A DNA stretch of 64,000 nt from the NCBI RefSeq assembly GCF_030704535.1, contig NC_081817.1, forward strand, positions 23,313,001 to 23,377,000, in the 5' to 3' direction. Shown here piece by piece: positions 33,070 through 46,208 of this stretch. The number at the start of each line of letters is the position of its first letter. Within the stretch, counting starts at the first letter, position 1. The notes under the pieces are model-generated. The model was not told the origin of the DNA, made no database searches, and saw only the letters and a program-made list of their open reading frames with translations. The position numbers and the translations under genes were made by a program. This stretch comes from Vitis vinifera (Eukaryota > Streptophyta > Magnoliopsida > Vitales > Vitaceae).

Positions 33070-33345
33070 CTTTACTTTTAAAATTGAAATAGCTCCAAAA
33101 TAGTACCAAACTTGAAGGTAACAAAAGTGAAAACGTGCTCATTGGACTGTCCCCAATTTTCTACAAATTGAATCATCACCATGTCCTTCCCTTGTTTGTT
33201 TCTCACTGTGTGTATTCGATTTTGTCGAATCCAAAAAGAGCTGTCGAGATCCTCTTTCCACACCCCAGATCTTGGCAGGCTTTTGTTTCTCAGATCTTAT
33301 GTGTCAAACTTCAAATGAGGCTGCTGCAATTAATAATTATTAATT
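33070..33345. repeat. Duplicated unique segment (partner 8540-8900)
   Basis: See the partner. It carries a 70-codon plus-strand frame with no known family, which I do not call as a gene. Confidence 0.6.
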
Positions 33346-33943
33346 AAACGAATTAAGTCATTCTTAATCTTTATTAAGAGGAATTTACTTTTCTAGTCTT
33401 GGAAATTGGCTCAAGCTTCGGTTAGTAAAAAGAATTTATTCAAAAATAAAAAAATAAAAATTCATACTTTAAAAGTTTATATAAATTCGGAGATAATTAA
33501 TTTAATTATTATTTTTTACTTTTAAACATTAAGATTGTTTAGTAAAATTAACTTAAAATTTATTCTAAATCATCAAATTAACATATTTACTCTTATAAAT
33601 TTTAACTAGTACTTATCTTTATTAATTTTAACTCATATTTATTTTTATTAATTTTAAACAATAAATTTATTTGTAAAACACCTATATTTAAAGTATTATT
33701 GACACTTAAAATAGCAATAAAATATTTATTATAAAAAATGAGTCATAGATGTTAAATCATAATTTTAAAATATATTCTTACTAGCCTGGACAAATAAGGT
33801 AAAAAAAATTTGAGATTAATAATAAGTTAAATATTTTGACTTAATACTTAAAGTAATTTTTAACTTCAAATTATAATATTAAGTTATTTTAATAAATATG
33901 TTTAGTCTACTTAATGACATTAATTAATTAATTATTGAGTATT

Positions 33944-34511
33944 TGTTAAAATTTATTACTTAATACTTAATAACTTAAGTCAATTTTAAGTTAAATTGTT
34001 TTTAAGTTATTAACTTAAACTTCTTACTTATTTTTTACTTTAAGTATTAAAGTTATTTAGTAAAATTAACTTAAAATTTATTTTAAGTTATTAAATTGAC
34101 ATATTTATTCCATTAATTATAATTAATTTATATTATTAAAAAATTAATTAAGATTTATTCTCATTAATCTTAAGTAATAAATTTATTTATTAAACATTCA
34201 TATTAAAAATATTGTAGATTTATAAAATAACATTAAAATATTTATTTGAAAAAATGAGTCATGGCTTTAGAGTTATGGTTGTTAAATATATTTTTATTAG
34301 ACGATGACAAATAAAAAAAAAAGATTAAAAATAAATTAAATATTTTAACGTAAAACTTAAAATCATTTTTAACTTTAAGTTATTTTACCTAACTTGCTTA
34401 ATCTACTAAATTACTTAAGTTGAATTATTAATTCATTTTAAGTCATTAAATTAATTTACTAAATGTCTTCTAAGTTGTATTAAGTCATTAAAATGGTTTA
34501 TCAAACACTCG
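33944..34511. mobile_element. AT-rich MITE of the 'aacttaaa/ttaagt' family
   Basis: GAGTATTTGTTAAAA at the left and GAGTGTTTGATAAACC (other strand) at the right form imperfect inverted ends around TTAAGT/ACTTAA-rich sequence. Confidence 0.45.
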
Positions 34512-34599
34512 CTTACTAGAATACTTTATACTTTCCTAGTAACTTGATACCTAAAGATTCATGGGAGGCTACTAAAGAATTAGTAAATTCCAAAACCAA

Positions 34600-37500
34600 A
34601 AACTTGTTGCATTATTGACTACAAGAGATGAATATAATAAGTCAAAGATTCTATAAAAGATTAGTGTGATAATAAGTCAACCATTACATTGATAAATAAT
34701 TTAATATTTTGTAATACATGTAAACATATAAACATCTAAGTATAATTAAATTAGGAAACTTGTGAATGATGATGATATCAACCTAACTTTTGTAGATAAA
34801 AAAATCAAGTTGCACATATTTTTACAAATCGACTAAAAGTTCATTGTACGAGGAATTGAAAATGACATTTGCTATATTTGACTTTAAAGCTTTGCTTGAA
34901 GGAAACTATTGAAAATATTAATCATAACTTAAAGTCAAATCAGAATATTTTAGGGATTTGAGGAGTAGGATGAATTGATATTTGTTTAGATTTCTTATCA
35001 TTTTTAGAAGTTTTACTTTAATTATGAATTGAAGTCAAATGTGATTAGTTTATTATAAATATAAATTTATTATTACATTAATTAATGTAGAATGAAAATT
35101 GACCTTTTTAAAAAAAAATTATTGATTGTCAAACGATGTGGTTTCAACTTTCAACACAAGATGGAATGCCGATCATCCAATTTTATTAGCATCCAATTGT
35201 TCTCCAATGGGTCAATTTGACAATATAAAATATCACAATATTTCATTTCGCTTTAGGAATAGCTCTTCGAATTGCGAGTCTTAATCTATTTCACCATTTA
35301 CAAACTCATAATTAGATCTTGGCAACTAAAAGTCTCTTTAGTCGTGTGATTTAAGAATGGTTTTATGTTTTTAAAAACAAAAAAGTATTTTTAAAAGTGT
35401 TAAATTTTTAGAAGTTTATAACACTATTTGACCATTGTTATTTATTTCCTATTTTTAAAAACAAAGTAAAATAGAAAATCATTTTAAGAGAACAAGTAAA
35501 AATTATTTATCTTAGATTTTTAAAAATAAAATTGAACACGACATCTTTCTTGTTCCCTCTCCACAACCCAATATTGATACAAAAAAAAGAAAAAAAATCC
35601 AAATATGATTTTCTTTTGAATTATACATGTTTTTCAGAATTTCCATTACCTTTTCCAAAATTTTTCACTAAACAAATAAATTCCAAATCAAATTGTATTT
35701 AATACATAAACTTTATTAATTTTTAAAAATAATTTAAAATTCAAAAATCAATTTAATTAGTACTAGAAAATCATGAAACTTAATAAGATTAAATTTTGTA
35801 TATTAAAATTCATTTTGAATGATTTGACTAATTTTTTTTCCAACATAATCATATTTTTACAAATTTTTTTATAGGTAAATAAATTCCAAATTAAGTAAGA
35901 GTTAATGTGTTGGATTTGTTAATGAGTATAGTAATTTTTTAAAATAACTTGAAACTCAAATAGTGACTCAATTAATACAAAAAATTTATGATCAAAAATT
36001 GGTTTTAGAATAACTCTATTATTTATTTATTTACATAAAAAAATTTCCAATTTTTTTATTAAATAAATGAACTTCAAATTAACAGAGACTTAATGCTTCA
36101 GATATATTTATGGGTATAGTAATTTTTAAAATTAATTTGAAACTCAAATAATGAACTAATTAGTATCGGGGAAATTTATGAATAAAAATTGGTTAATAAC
36201 GATTCTATTATTTCTTTGCTACATATTATTATATTTTTATTAATTTTCTTACTAAAAAAATGAATTTCAAATTAAACAACACTTTGTATTAATTTACTAA
36301 TGAATTTAATAATTTTAAAATAAAAAATATATCTAATTACTACAAAAAATAATACAACAAAATTGATATATTATAAGTTTTTCTTATACACACTGCTATA
36401 TTTTTTTTTTTTAATTTTCTCATTATATAAATAAATTATAATATAAGTGAGACATAATCAATAATTTAAATTCTTTAAAAGATCCTCTAATTTTTAAGAA
36501 TAATTTGAAATTAAAAGTTGATCTAATTAATTAATATTATAAGAAAACATGATTGAATGAACCCTAAATATTTGTAAGTTAATAATTTAAAACAAATTAT
36601 TTGGATAGTCATCGAGGAGGTAATGTAGATGTTAGAAAGAATACTGTTAGATGTATTTTTTTTTTTTTTTTATCTCGGAAGAAATACGTTCTCAAGATCC
36701 AAGTAGAAACAAAAAAATTGTTGCATTATTGACTACAAGAGATGAATATACTTAGCGGTAACTCAATGACATGTTGATCAGGTTTCTTGATGCTTAATGG
36801 GTTGAATTAAAGAAAAAGATTCCATCAAAGATTTTGTGCAATAATAAGTCAACCGTTGCATCGATAAAGATCTCAATATATATTTCATAGTAGAATCAAA
36901 CCTATAAGCATAAACTATAGTTATATAAGGGGACTTGTGAATGATGATGATATCACCCTTGAGTTTTGTAGTTAAAAAAATTAAGTTGCATGTATTTTTA
37001 TAAATTGACTAAAAGTTTATATGTATGAGGAATTGAAAATGACATTTGGTATATTTGACTTTAAAGCTTGGCTTGAAGGAAACTATTGAAAATATTAATC
37101 GTAACTTAAAGTCAAATTAGAAGATTTTAGGGATTTGAGAAGTAGGATGAATTGTTATTTATTTAGATTTCCTAGGATTTTAGAAGTTGTACTTTAATTA
37201 TGAATTGAAGTCAAATGTGATTAGTTTATTATAAATATAAATTTATTATTGCATTAATTAATGTAGAATGAAAATGGACTTCTTTTAAATAAAATTATTA
37301 TTGATTGTCAAACTATGTGATTTCAACACAAGACAAAATTTTGATCATCCAATTTTGTTATCATCTAATTGTTCTCGATATTAATAGGTCAATTCAACAA
37401 TATAAAATAACACAATGGTTCATTGCGCTTTAGGAATAACTCTCCAAATTAAGAGTTTTAATCTATTTCATCATTTACTAACTCATAATTGGAACTTGCA

Positions 37501-39000
37501 ACTAAAAGTCTATTTAGTCACATGATTTAAGAACAAATTTATATTTATAAAAACAAAAAGATTATTTTTTAAAAGTGTTGTATTTTTAGAAGTTTATGCC
37601 ATTATTTGACCATTATTCTGTATTTCCTCTTTTTAAAAAGAAAGTCAAACAAGAGAATAATTTTTAGAAAATAAGTAAAAGTAATTTTTATTGAATTTTT
37701 AAAAATAAAATTAAATATGACATCTTTCTTTTTCTTTTTCCACGACCTAATATCAATACTGAAAATATTTTAATGTGATTTTCTTTTGAATTACACTTAT
37801 TTTTTTTAGAATTCCTATTAACTTTTAAAATTTTTGTCACTAAACAAATAAATTATAAATCAAATTATATTTGATACATAAAATTTATTAATTTTTAAAA
37901 ATAATTTAAAATTTAAGAATCAATTATTTAGTTATTATTAGAAAGTCATAAACTCAACAATATTAAAAAGTCATATATTAAAATTCATTTTAAATAACTT
38001 GACAAGTTTCTTCTTTGCATATAATCATACTTTTATAAATTTTTTCATTAGGTTAATAAGTTCCAAATTAAGAAAAATTCAATACATTGGATTTATTAAT
38101 GAGTATAATAATTTTTAAAAATAACTTGGAACTCAAATAATAACCTGACTAACATAAGAAATTTATGAACAAAAATTGATTCTAAAATAATTCTATTATT
38201 TCTTTTCTACATATTAACATATTTTTTCATTGGAAAATAAACTTCAAATTAAATAACACTTAATGTTTTGAATTTATTAATAAATATAGTAATTTTTAGA
38301 AATAATTTGAAAATCAAACATGACCTAAATAATACCAAAAATTTATGCGTAAATATTAGTTTATAATTACTCTATTATTTTTCTGCATATTATTTTTCTA
38401 AATTTTCTCACTAAAAATTAAAAATAAACTTCAAACCAAACGAGACTTTCTAATAATTTATTAATGAGTTTAATAATTTTTAAAAATAATTTAAAACTAA
38501 AAAAATATATCTAATAACTACAAAAAAAAAATAATAATATAACAAAACCAATATATTATGAGTCATAATTTTACTATTTCTCATATACATACAATTATAT
38601 ATATATATTTTTTTAATTTTCTCATTATATAATAAATTATAAATTAGGTGGAACATAATTAATATTTTAATTTCTTCAAAGAATCTTTTAATTTATAAAA
38701 ATAATTTGAAAATTTTAAAATTGATACAATTAATTAATATTATATAAATTGAATTTACAATGTTTTTACAAAATCAAAATAAAAAATTATTTTTGAAAAT
38801 AATTATCTAAACAACTTTTTTTTTTTGGCAAAATATTTTTAAAATAGCTTACCAAATGCCCTTATTTTTATAAAATAACAAAAAAAAAATTACTTTTTGG
38901 TGTTAAATTTTAAAACAATTTTAAAAAACAAGTATAAGAATATATGACAGGTGAACCCTAAATATTGGTAACTTAATAATTAAAAAAAAATTTCAAACAC
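34600..39000. repeat. Two diverged direct copies of a roughly 2.1-kb AT-rich unit
   Basis: Unit 1 (about 34600-36610) and unit 2 (about 36717-39000) both start with TTGTTGCATTATTGACTACA (34605 and 36719). They stay collinear: 'gaattgaagtcaaatgtgattag' at about 35030 and 37200, and 'gaaccctaaatatt' at about 36557 and 38950. Unit 2 has roughly 200 extra bases near its end. No open frame is conserved between units, so the unit looks non-coding. A T-run of about 15 lies at 36658-36672 near the junction. Confidence 0.7.
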
Positions 39001-39760
39001 TTAAATATTATTTAGTGGATATTATCACCATCCATACAATAATATAATTTTCAGTCAATTCAATTTGAATTGGTATTTTCTCCATCATAATTATAGTGAA
39101 GAAACATCTATAATAATTAATATCAATAACTTATTTTTTAAAATAAGATCATATCTAAAATTAAGATAATTATATAGTAAATTAGTAAGGTCAACTAAGC
39201 TTTATTTATTTATTTATTTTTGATAATCAAATAATCTTTCATGGCAAGTCCTTATGACTTTCTATTTCTTTATTGAGACCCATACCTGCCTAGTCCTTGC
39301 AACGATTTGCACTAGTTTAAGGTAAACTAAGCTTGGAACCACTTTGGAACAACCTACATTTATATATAAATTTTAGGAAATTAGAAGTCCTTCACCAGCA
39401 AGGCATAGAAAAGATTCAAAGAACACAGCACAAATCAAGAGACATTGACCTGTCCAAATGATTGCCTTTATTTTTATGCCCTTGTGTTCTTGTTTTTACA
39501 TTTATTTATTTTTTCTTTCAGGGTCGATGGATATTTTCTTGGGAAATTTGAAGGAATTGGAAAATTTGAAATTCTTGAGAAACAAGGCATAAAAAAAAAA
39601 AAAAAAACTATGTGATCTGTATATTGCTTAAGCATTAATGAGGATTCAATCTTGAATCAACTCAAATCATTGTAGACAAAATTTAGCTTATAATTACATG
39701 GACTGAATAGAAGATTTTAAGTCAAATTTTGCTAATAGCTTATAACCTATTAGCACAATC
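39001..39760. other. AT-rich spacer, no gene seen
   Basis: Contains an A-run at 39590-39607 and nothing recognisable as a gene. Confidence 0.5.
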
Positions 39761-40009
39761 CTTCTTCAAAGCATTGGAGGATCAAATTTTCTTCTCAAGG
39801 TCTTCAAAGCTCTGCAAAATCTTCAAAGATCTTCAACTTTCTGTTTCTTCAATGTCTTTTCCCCGATCTTCAAAGCCTTGTACTGATCTCCAGACGACTT
39901 CTGGTTGTTCTTTCAGAAGTGTGATGACAATCTTCTGAGACTCCATTGTTGTCTCTCAATGAAGCTTCAAAGGCTGTTCATGTCTTCAATTAGCATTCCT
40001 GTGAAAATT

Positions 40010-40975
40010 CTAAGATCCAAACTTCCAACGTTTATGTGAGAATTCATAATTCAACTCTCCAAAAATGTCTTCAATCGAGATGAACTTATCCAAATCCTCC
40101 ATCAGCATATGGGTGAGGCTCTCTTCAATTGTCTTTCTTTTTCTAATATTTCTCTTGGGTTTTTCTTCTTCTTCCTCAGCTTTTCTTCTCAGTAAATGGG
40201 GTCTAAGCTTGCTCACATCCGATAATTGGACCGGCTTCAGGAAGAAATCTTCTGCTCCTTCTTCCAGACATCTGATCAATTCCCATTAACCAATCCCAGG
40301 TTAGAAACTGAATCAACAAATTTTCATTTCTTTTGGATGAGAAGAATTCAATTCCAAAATCTTCAATATTTTCCTCACCTGTTAATCCTTGAGGGGATAT
40401 TCTCAGAGGACATGATCACAACTGGTATGTCTTTCAGAGATGAAGATTCCTGCAGAATTCATTTGATTTTTAGTTTTAGCTTCAAAAATGGTTCTGAGTT
40501 TTCATCAGGAGAATGAAGATACCTTGATCTTTCTGAGGAGATCATAGCCAGTCATTCCAGGCATGGAATAATCCGTGATAATTAAATTTACTTCCATTTC
40601 CTGCCATATAACAAAAGGAAAAAGGAAAATTAAACATCTATCAAAAAAACCCAGAAAAGAAAAGGAATGAGTGGAAGAAAATCAGTGAGAAAATCATACT
40701 TGGGGATGATGATTCCTCTGCTCTTCCTCTTGCAGACCCAGAAATTCCAGAGCCTTGCTCCCAGAATCCACAGCAGTAACTGTCCAAAAAACCCCACAAA
40801 AATCAACAATCAAAACCCCAAAATAAAAATCAAAAGAAAGAGGAGAGATTAATCAATCTCTAAGCAACATACCTTGAAAAGAAGAGGTTTTGAGGAGCTT
40901 TTCAATCAATTTTCTATCTATGAGGTTGTCATCAACAGCAAGAACATGGAACTGTGCCTCTATTGCCATATCCAT
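40010..40975 (-). CDS. ARR9-like: RR-F: type-A response regulator, five exons, long C-terminal tail
   Basis: Exons: 40873-40975, 40700-40779, 40523-40600, 40379-40449 and 40010-40271; phase kept, 197 residues. The start is [17 protein letters not shown]; the Asn after the acidic pair replaces Ser. The phosphoacceptor ([12 protein letters not shown]), switch Ser (MSSEN) and Lys (FFLKP) are present. The tail begins [19 protein letters not shown], acidic then basic, and continues for about 60 residues. The basic stretch may serve as a nuclear localisation signal (inference). It is the best-preserved copy with a full tail and lies furthest upstream in the transcriptional direction. Confidence 0.9.
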
Positions 40976-41084
40976 TCCACTGTTGCACCAGAAAAGCCAA
41001 GAAAAAGGAGTATGATTTTATGAAGACGAAGAAGAGAGAAAGAGAGGTGAATACACAAGGCCAGAAGATATTGTTCTGGAGTTT

Positions 41085-41172
41085 ATGGTATATGTAAGCC
41101 CATCTGGCTCAAATGAAAGTTTGGGAAGCAGGATCCGACAAATATGATTTCACAATCTTGAGGATCTTCTAG
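41085..41172 (-). promoter_or_regulatory. RR-F promoter region: GAT motifs, weak TATA
   Basis: CCTCAAGATTGTGAAATCAT on the minus strand at about 41145-41164, with AGATCC and GGATCC cores nearby. The TATA-like element (CATATA, 41089-41094) is weaker than in the other copies. Confidence 0.5.
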
Positions 41173-41399
41173 GTTGATTGTCCACAACAGGCAACCAAGT
41201 TTCTGTATTATTTTAATACATGTTTGGGAAAAAAAAAAGATACATACTTTGCAATAGTTATGTGATTGACCTTTGGCTTATTGTTTGGGCTACTATTAGG
41301 TGTCGAGAGCCCTCTTGACTCAAGTTGAAGGGTACAAATTATTTTTGAAAATAGGGCTTGGGGCACTTGGAAAGGGTTCTCATTGCCATGATTGTCCAG

Positions 41400-42684
41400 C
41401 TATGGCATCTCATCATATTTGGTGGGGTTTGTCTAAAAAAAAACAAACAAAATCTCATTTTGCATGTAGTGGGAATCGCCCAAAGCTACTCACAAAAAGA
41501 AAGAGAAAAGAAAAAAAAAAAAAAACACTTTAAACTATTCTAAAGGTTGTCTAACATTTCACATTTCACATTTCACATTTGTAATGCCCACCCATTACTG
41601 AAGATTCTCTATTTATGGAGGGCATTCACTTTTTTTTTCCAATAATTTTCCATAATCTTTTACCCATTTTTAACGAGTCTATCTACTTAGGAGGAAGTGA
41701 GTATTGAGATCTTAAATGCACATTTTTCTTATGATATTGGTTCGAGTTTGACACCGTGTTTCACTTTGACTAGGTTTTGAGCTTGAAGCTCACTTAAATT
41801 TGAAATATTTCTCATAAGATATTAAAGTTTAGAGTGATTTTAATAGTATTTTTACTCGAATTGTTTAAAGTTACTTTAATAGTGTTTTTATTTGAATTAT
41901 TTTTAATAAAAGTGTTTTAATTAGAAATATTTTTAGGAGAATTGCCTTTCAAATATTTCTTTAAAAAACATTATAAGTAATTTTTAACATTATAAGTGAT
42001 TTTTCAAATTTTTAAAAGTGTTTCTTAAATTTTATTGAACACTTAATTTTTTTTTTCAAAAACCCTTTTTAAACTAAAAGCGTTTTTTACAATTACTGTC
42101 AAACGAACTCTTGATGTATTACTAATGGTTTGTGATTATAATTTTTTTTTCCTTTGATACTAACAATAGGAATTTTTTAGTATAAAAAACATGAATATCT
42201 TTGTGCAATTAAAATATTGTAATATTAGATAAAAATGTAAGTGAAATGAGGCAAAGAATGAGTTTTTTGATTTATAGTTTCTATTCAAAGGGCATATTTT
42301 TGTTCTAATTATGTACTATTCTAATATAACTTATTTCCTTGGATCTTAATGGTTATAATTCAATTCAAGCATTGATCCTAGCGTTTGAGTGCTTCTGAGC
42401 ATATGTTCCTATGATCTTACCATGGTTTAAATACCTTCTGTTTGATGGGTTTGAGATTCTTTTTATATAAAAATCAATTACTTAAAATCCAAAGTTATCT
42501 TTATGATGAAAGATCCTTTTCAAAATTTCTCTTAGTAAGAGAGTATTTAGTAAAACCTAATACTTATTACTTATTATTTAATGATTTAAGTTGATTTTAA
42601 GTTAAATTATATTTCAATTGTTAATTTAAAATTGTTACTTAATTATTACTTTAAGTATTAAGGTTGTTTGGTAAAATTAACTTA

Positions 42685-42746
<62 letters not shown>

Positions 42747-43550
42747 TTTAAACACTTATGTTTAAGAATTAGAATCTCTTTGATAATGATTATATGAAGC
42801 GCTTTTAACATTTTTAATATTTGAAAATATTTGTCTTTCAAATATTATAAAAATTAAAAATATTTCCTAAAATTACTATTAAAGACATTTTTAGAATTAC
42901 GAGGATGTATATAATCGTTTGAAATAGCAATTTCTCTGTCATAAAATTCATAAACCTATAAATCTTTTAAAAATATATCATGGAAGTTCCTTTAGTGGAG
43001 AGGCAATGAGGTGCATCCATTATCTATTTTATTGCTAATCATGATCTATTATAAAAGTTTCACTACAACTAAGGGAAAAAGAGAGAGAGAGAGAGAAAAA
43101 AGGACACATTGAAAAATTACAAATTCTTAATCTCCACATGTTTATTTATTTATTATATTTTTTTCAAACATATTAAAGTTTGTGTGTAGTTTTATTATTT
43201 TCTTTGGATCTGATCCTCTTGAAAGTCCCAATTTTGTTGATATCATATACAATATGATGAATTCATTATACAAACAATAAAAAGTTTGGATGTAATTAGT
43301 AGCCTAAACACTTTTCATATATAAATAAAGATGCCTAAAAGTTAAGGGCCCAATGTGGTTTTTAATTAAATTTATTTGAAAAAAAATTCAGTGTAGAAAA
43401 CAACTTAATTAAGGAAGGGGACATGAAAATTACTTATTGAGATCAAATAGAAAATAGAATAGAAAGAAATTTTAATAAAATTTATTATTAAAAGGATTTA
43501 ATATTAAAAATATTTTGTTGTTGAATGAGTCTCGATTGTACCATCATCTA
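41400..43550. other. AT-rich spacer with MITE fragments
   Basis: A 'cacattt' triplication lies near 41558-41580. A repeat fragment spans 41825-42110 (partner 11310-11640). A fragment of the 'ttaagt' family lies at 42540-42690. No gene. Confidence 0.5.
42688..42742. repeat. (TA)n microsatellite, about 27 units
   Basis: Uninterrupted TA dinucleotides; it terminates the adjacent 'ttaagt' repeat fragment. Confidence 0.92.
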
Positions 43551-43551
43551 A

Positions 43552-43921
43552 TAGGTGCATAATAGGACGGATACCTGAAAAGACCCGTCCCATTTCTCCT
43601 CAACCTGTTAGATGAATAATTAATAAAAAAAATGAATTTAATTATTTTTTTATTTTTTGACATATGTAAAATAAAAATTATTTATTATTAAAATAAATTT
43701 AAAAATTTATAATATTTATTTTATGAATAATTTATATTTATTTTTTATTCAATTAAAATTTTAATAAATTTAAATAAATTCTAAAAAAAATGAAAAAAAA
43801 TTTAAATGGGATATATAAAAGAGAGCCGGGTTCGGTCTGGGACATAAATTTTAAATCCAGGCCGGAGCCCTCCTGGGCCAATTGGCCGGAGCTCATCTCG
43901 GAAGGCCCATTTACATGCCTA
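43552..43921. mobile_element. Possible hAT-like MITE upstream of the F-box gene
   Basis: The left end TAGGTGCATAATAGGACGG and the right end (other strand) TAGGCATGTAAATGGGCC are loosely related. The middle resembles the AT-rich core of the element at 2867-3420. No target duplication found. It ends 358 bases before the F-box start codon. Confidence 0.35.
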
Positions 43922-44278
43922 TGCCCAATGTCAACGTTAGGGATTCAAAGCCTTTGATCACGAACATGAAGGTTCTGTGATATGCCAAATACGCACCACT
44001 TGGACGGTTGCATGAAGGTTTTCCCTTGGAGAGATTCAATGTTGTCCAGATGTTGCATTCTCTCCATAGGCACTTACTTTCATTCCTTCCTTTATCACCC
44101 CTTTTGTCAATATAACACCAACCCTCTCCCCTGATCTCTTCCTCTCTCACTCTGCTCTAATTCCTTGCTCGTTCGTAACCTTTATCACCCATTCTCTTAT
44201 CAGTTCCTCTCTCTCTTTCTAAGCACTCTTTAGAAAGCCTTTCTCCCACGAAGGCACCAAGGCTAAAATAATCTTCCA

Positions 44279-45550
44279 ATGGCTACAGATGTGTCTCGCT
44301 GGAAAGAAATGCTGGACAATTCAATGTCCGGCAACTTCTTGAGTGAAAATTTGATAGATATCCATTTACGGTTACCCGTCAAGTCTATTGTCCGATTTAG
44401 GTGTGTTTGCAAATCATGGTGCACTTTATTCGATGATCCCGATTTCATTAGCATGCATCTCAGGCAAGCCTCTGCAAACAGTAATGGTCGTCTGCTCTTT
44501 AAACATCTGTCCAGTTCTGAGCAAGAAATTTACTCCTTACGAAGCAACATAGCTTTTGCAGAAGTGCGCAGACTGGAAGTACCCGTTCCAAGCAAGACAG
44601 ATTATTACCAAATAGTGGGATCCAGCAATGGGTTGATTTGTCTGACGGAATCTAACTTCAAGGGTTCATATCTCAGCTTGAACTTATTTCTCTGGAACCC
44701 AGCTATTCGAGAATTTCAAACCCTGCCAAAATATCATATCAACAATTTCACAAGTCCGCTCATGGTGGTGGGTCTGGGGTTTGCATTTCACCCGGTGATC
44801 AACGACTACAAAGTGGTAAGAATAGTGTATTTTATGAGAAATAAAACATCCGAAGCTGATGTCTACTCGCTAAGGACAGGGTCGTGGAGGAAAGTGGATG
44901 CCAATATCTGCTGCTACATCCACAGTAACGTGTCACGGACATTTATCAATGGAGCTTTACATTGGTTGGCAGGTAAGAAAAATGAGATGGACAACACTGA
45001 TAACTTGATCCTATCGTTTGACATGGCTAAGGATGTTTTCAAGGAGATAATGCTGCCGGACTTTGGCTATGACGAGCTGATTCGCAAATGTCTTGCAGAC
45101 TACAAGGGTTCCCTTTCTGTCTTGTTTTATGACGCCTATCACAGCAATGAAAATTGTGACGTGTGGGTAATGGAGGAGTACGGTGTTGCCAAGTCTTGGA
45201 CTAAACACTTTACCATCCGCCATGAGATTGAAATTATTATACCATTCGAGTTCTTCGATAACGGGGAGGCTATACTCCAGAAGAAGAAGAGTGGAGGATT
45301 TATTTCATGGAACCCGGATGGGATCAGGTTCAGGGATCTTGGAGTGTCAGGGCCTGCTCGTCTGGTTGAATACATGGAGAGCCTGGTTTCACCTAGGGGA
45401 GGGAATGGATCAGCCGGGCAGCTTCTTTTCTATAGTACTTCAGCTTCCACCACCCCTGGTTCTACTAAGGAGATTGACGTCGGGGTTAAAGAAGGTGAGG
45501 TGGAGGGAGAAGATGAAGCGAGTAGAAGATCCAGCAAAGGCAGTGTTTGA
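44279..45550 (+). CDS. F-box protein with FBA-type associated domain
   Basis: A single-exon frame of 423 residues. The F-box occupies about residues 18-60 (SENLIDIHLRLPVKSIVRFRC, then VCKSWCTLFDDPDFI). The F-box associated region follows: GSSNGLICL, LWNPAIREFQTLPK, LGFAFHPVINDYKVVRI, VYSLRTGSWRKV and INGALHWLA, the order seen in the large FBA_1/CPR1-like plant family. Such proteins bind SKP1 through the F-box and recruit substrates to an SCF ubiquitin ligase through the C-terminal propeller-like domain; the substrate here cannot be told. The first ATG after a pyrimidine-rich leader (44150-44260) was chosen. The last 45 or so residues are acidic and low-complexity. No frameshift or missing block is seen. 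The ordinary codon use contrasts with the AT-rich surroundings. Confidence 0.92.
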   Translation: MATDVSRWKEMLDNSMSGNFLSENLIDIHLRLPVKSIVRFRCVCKSWCTLFDDPDFISMHLRQASANSNGRLLFKHLSSSEQEIYSLRSNIAFAEVRRLEVPVPSKTDYYQIVGSSNGLICLTESNFKGSYLSLNLFLWNPAIREFQTLPKYHINNFTSPLMVVGLGFAFHPVINDYKVVRIVYFMRNKTSEADVYSLRTGSWRKVDANICCYIHSNVSRTFINGALHWLAGKKNEMDNTDNLILSFDMAKDVFKEIMLPDFGYDELIRKCLADYKGSLSVLFYDAYHSNENCDVWVMEEYGVAKSWTKHFTIRHEIEIIIPFEFFDNGEAILQKKKSGGFISWNPDGIRFRDLGVSGPARLVEYMESLVSPRGGNGSAGQLLFYSTSASTTPGSTKEIDVGVKEGEVEGEDEASRRSSKGSV

Positions 45551-46205
45551 TAGAAGTATAGTTATGTTATTTTGCCTTATAACTCAAGGCGGTATGTTTT
45601 TCTTTCTTTTGTTTCCTTTTCTTTTTGTTGGCGGAAATATGGTATGTTATCTTAAGGTTGTAGTAAATTTCAAACTCTAGTTTCTGTATTTGTTGCAGCT
45701 ATGCGTATTACCACCTTAATTAACCCAGAGAAAGAAAGTATGGAATGATACAGGCTATTTGGTTTCTTGGATGGGAAAATGATTTAATAGTATTGTGGTT
45801 GTGTGACATCTTGATGATTTTGATCTGAAAGAAGCTCTTTTGATATGTGATTGTTGATACCGAAATTATATACATGTTACTTAGGTACTCTTGGAGGATG
45901 CTACTCAACCCGATACCACGATGAGAAGAGTGGAACCCTCTCAGTACCAACTATCAAGAGGTGTCTCTCTACGCTCTGTACTTCTTTATGCCATCACCCG
46001 ACTATTGGTAAGGCCATGATGACAGGACCACGTTCCCCATTTGGCATTTAGCCAGAAAAGCCTGCGAACATGGACATCCTAAAGTTCACGCGCAATATCC
46101 TTGTATATAAGATGGATATGCCTATAGTAACAATCCAAGGAAAAACCCCAGGAATATTAAAAAAGATTGCTTTTGGTGATAATATTATATGTGATGATTA
46201 AAGAG
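45551..46205. other. 3' flank of the F-box gene, no further gene
   Basis: Presumed 3' UTR and flank. The balanced-composition segment 45850-46140 has short frames but no recognisable product. Confidence 0.45.
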
Positions 46206-46208
46206 TTA

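Noticed and set aside
34600-39000. CRISPR-like or satellite array
   Set aside because: Only two long diverged copies and no regular short repeat-spacer pattern; also a plant nuclear context.
45183-45680. 165-codon plus-strand frame overlapping the F-box gene
   Set aside because: Overlaps the F-box coding region in another frame and lacks any domain; the F-box frame has a clear family signature.
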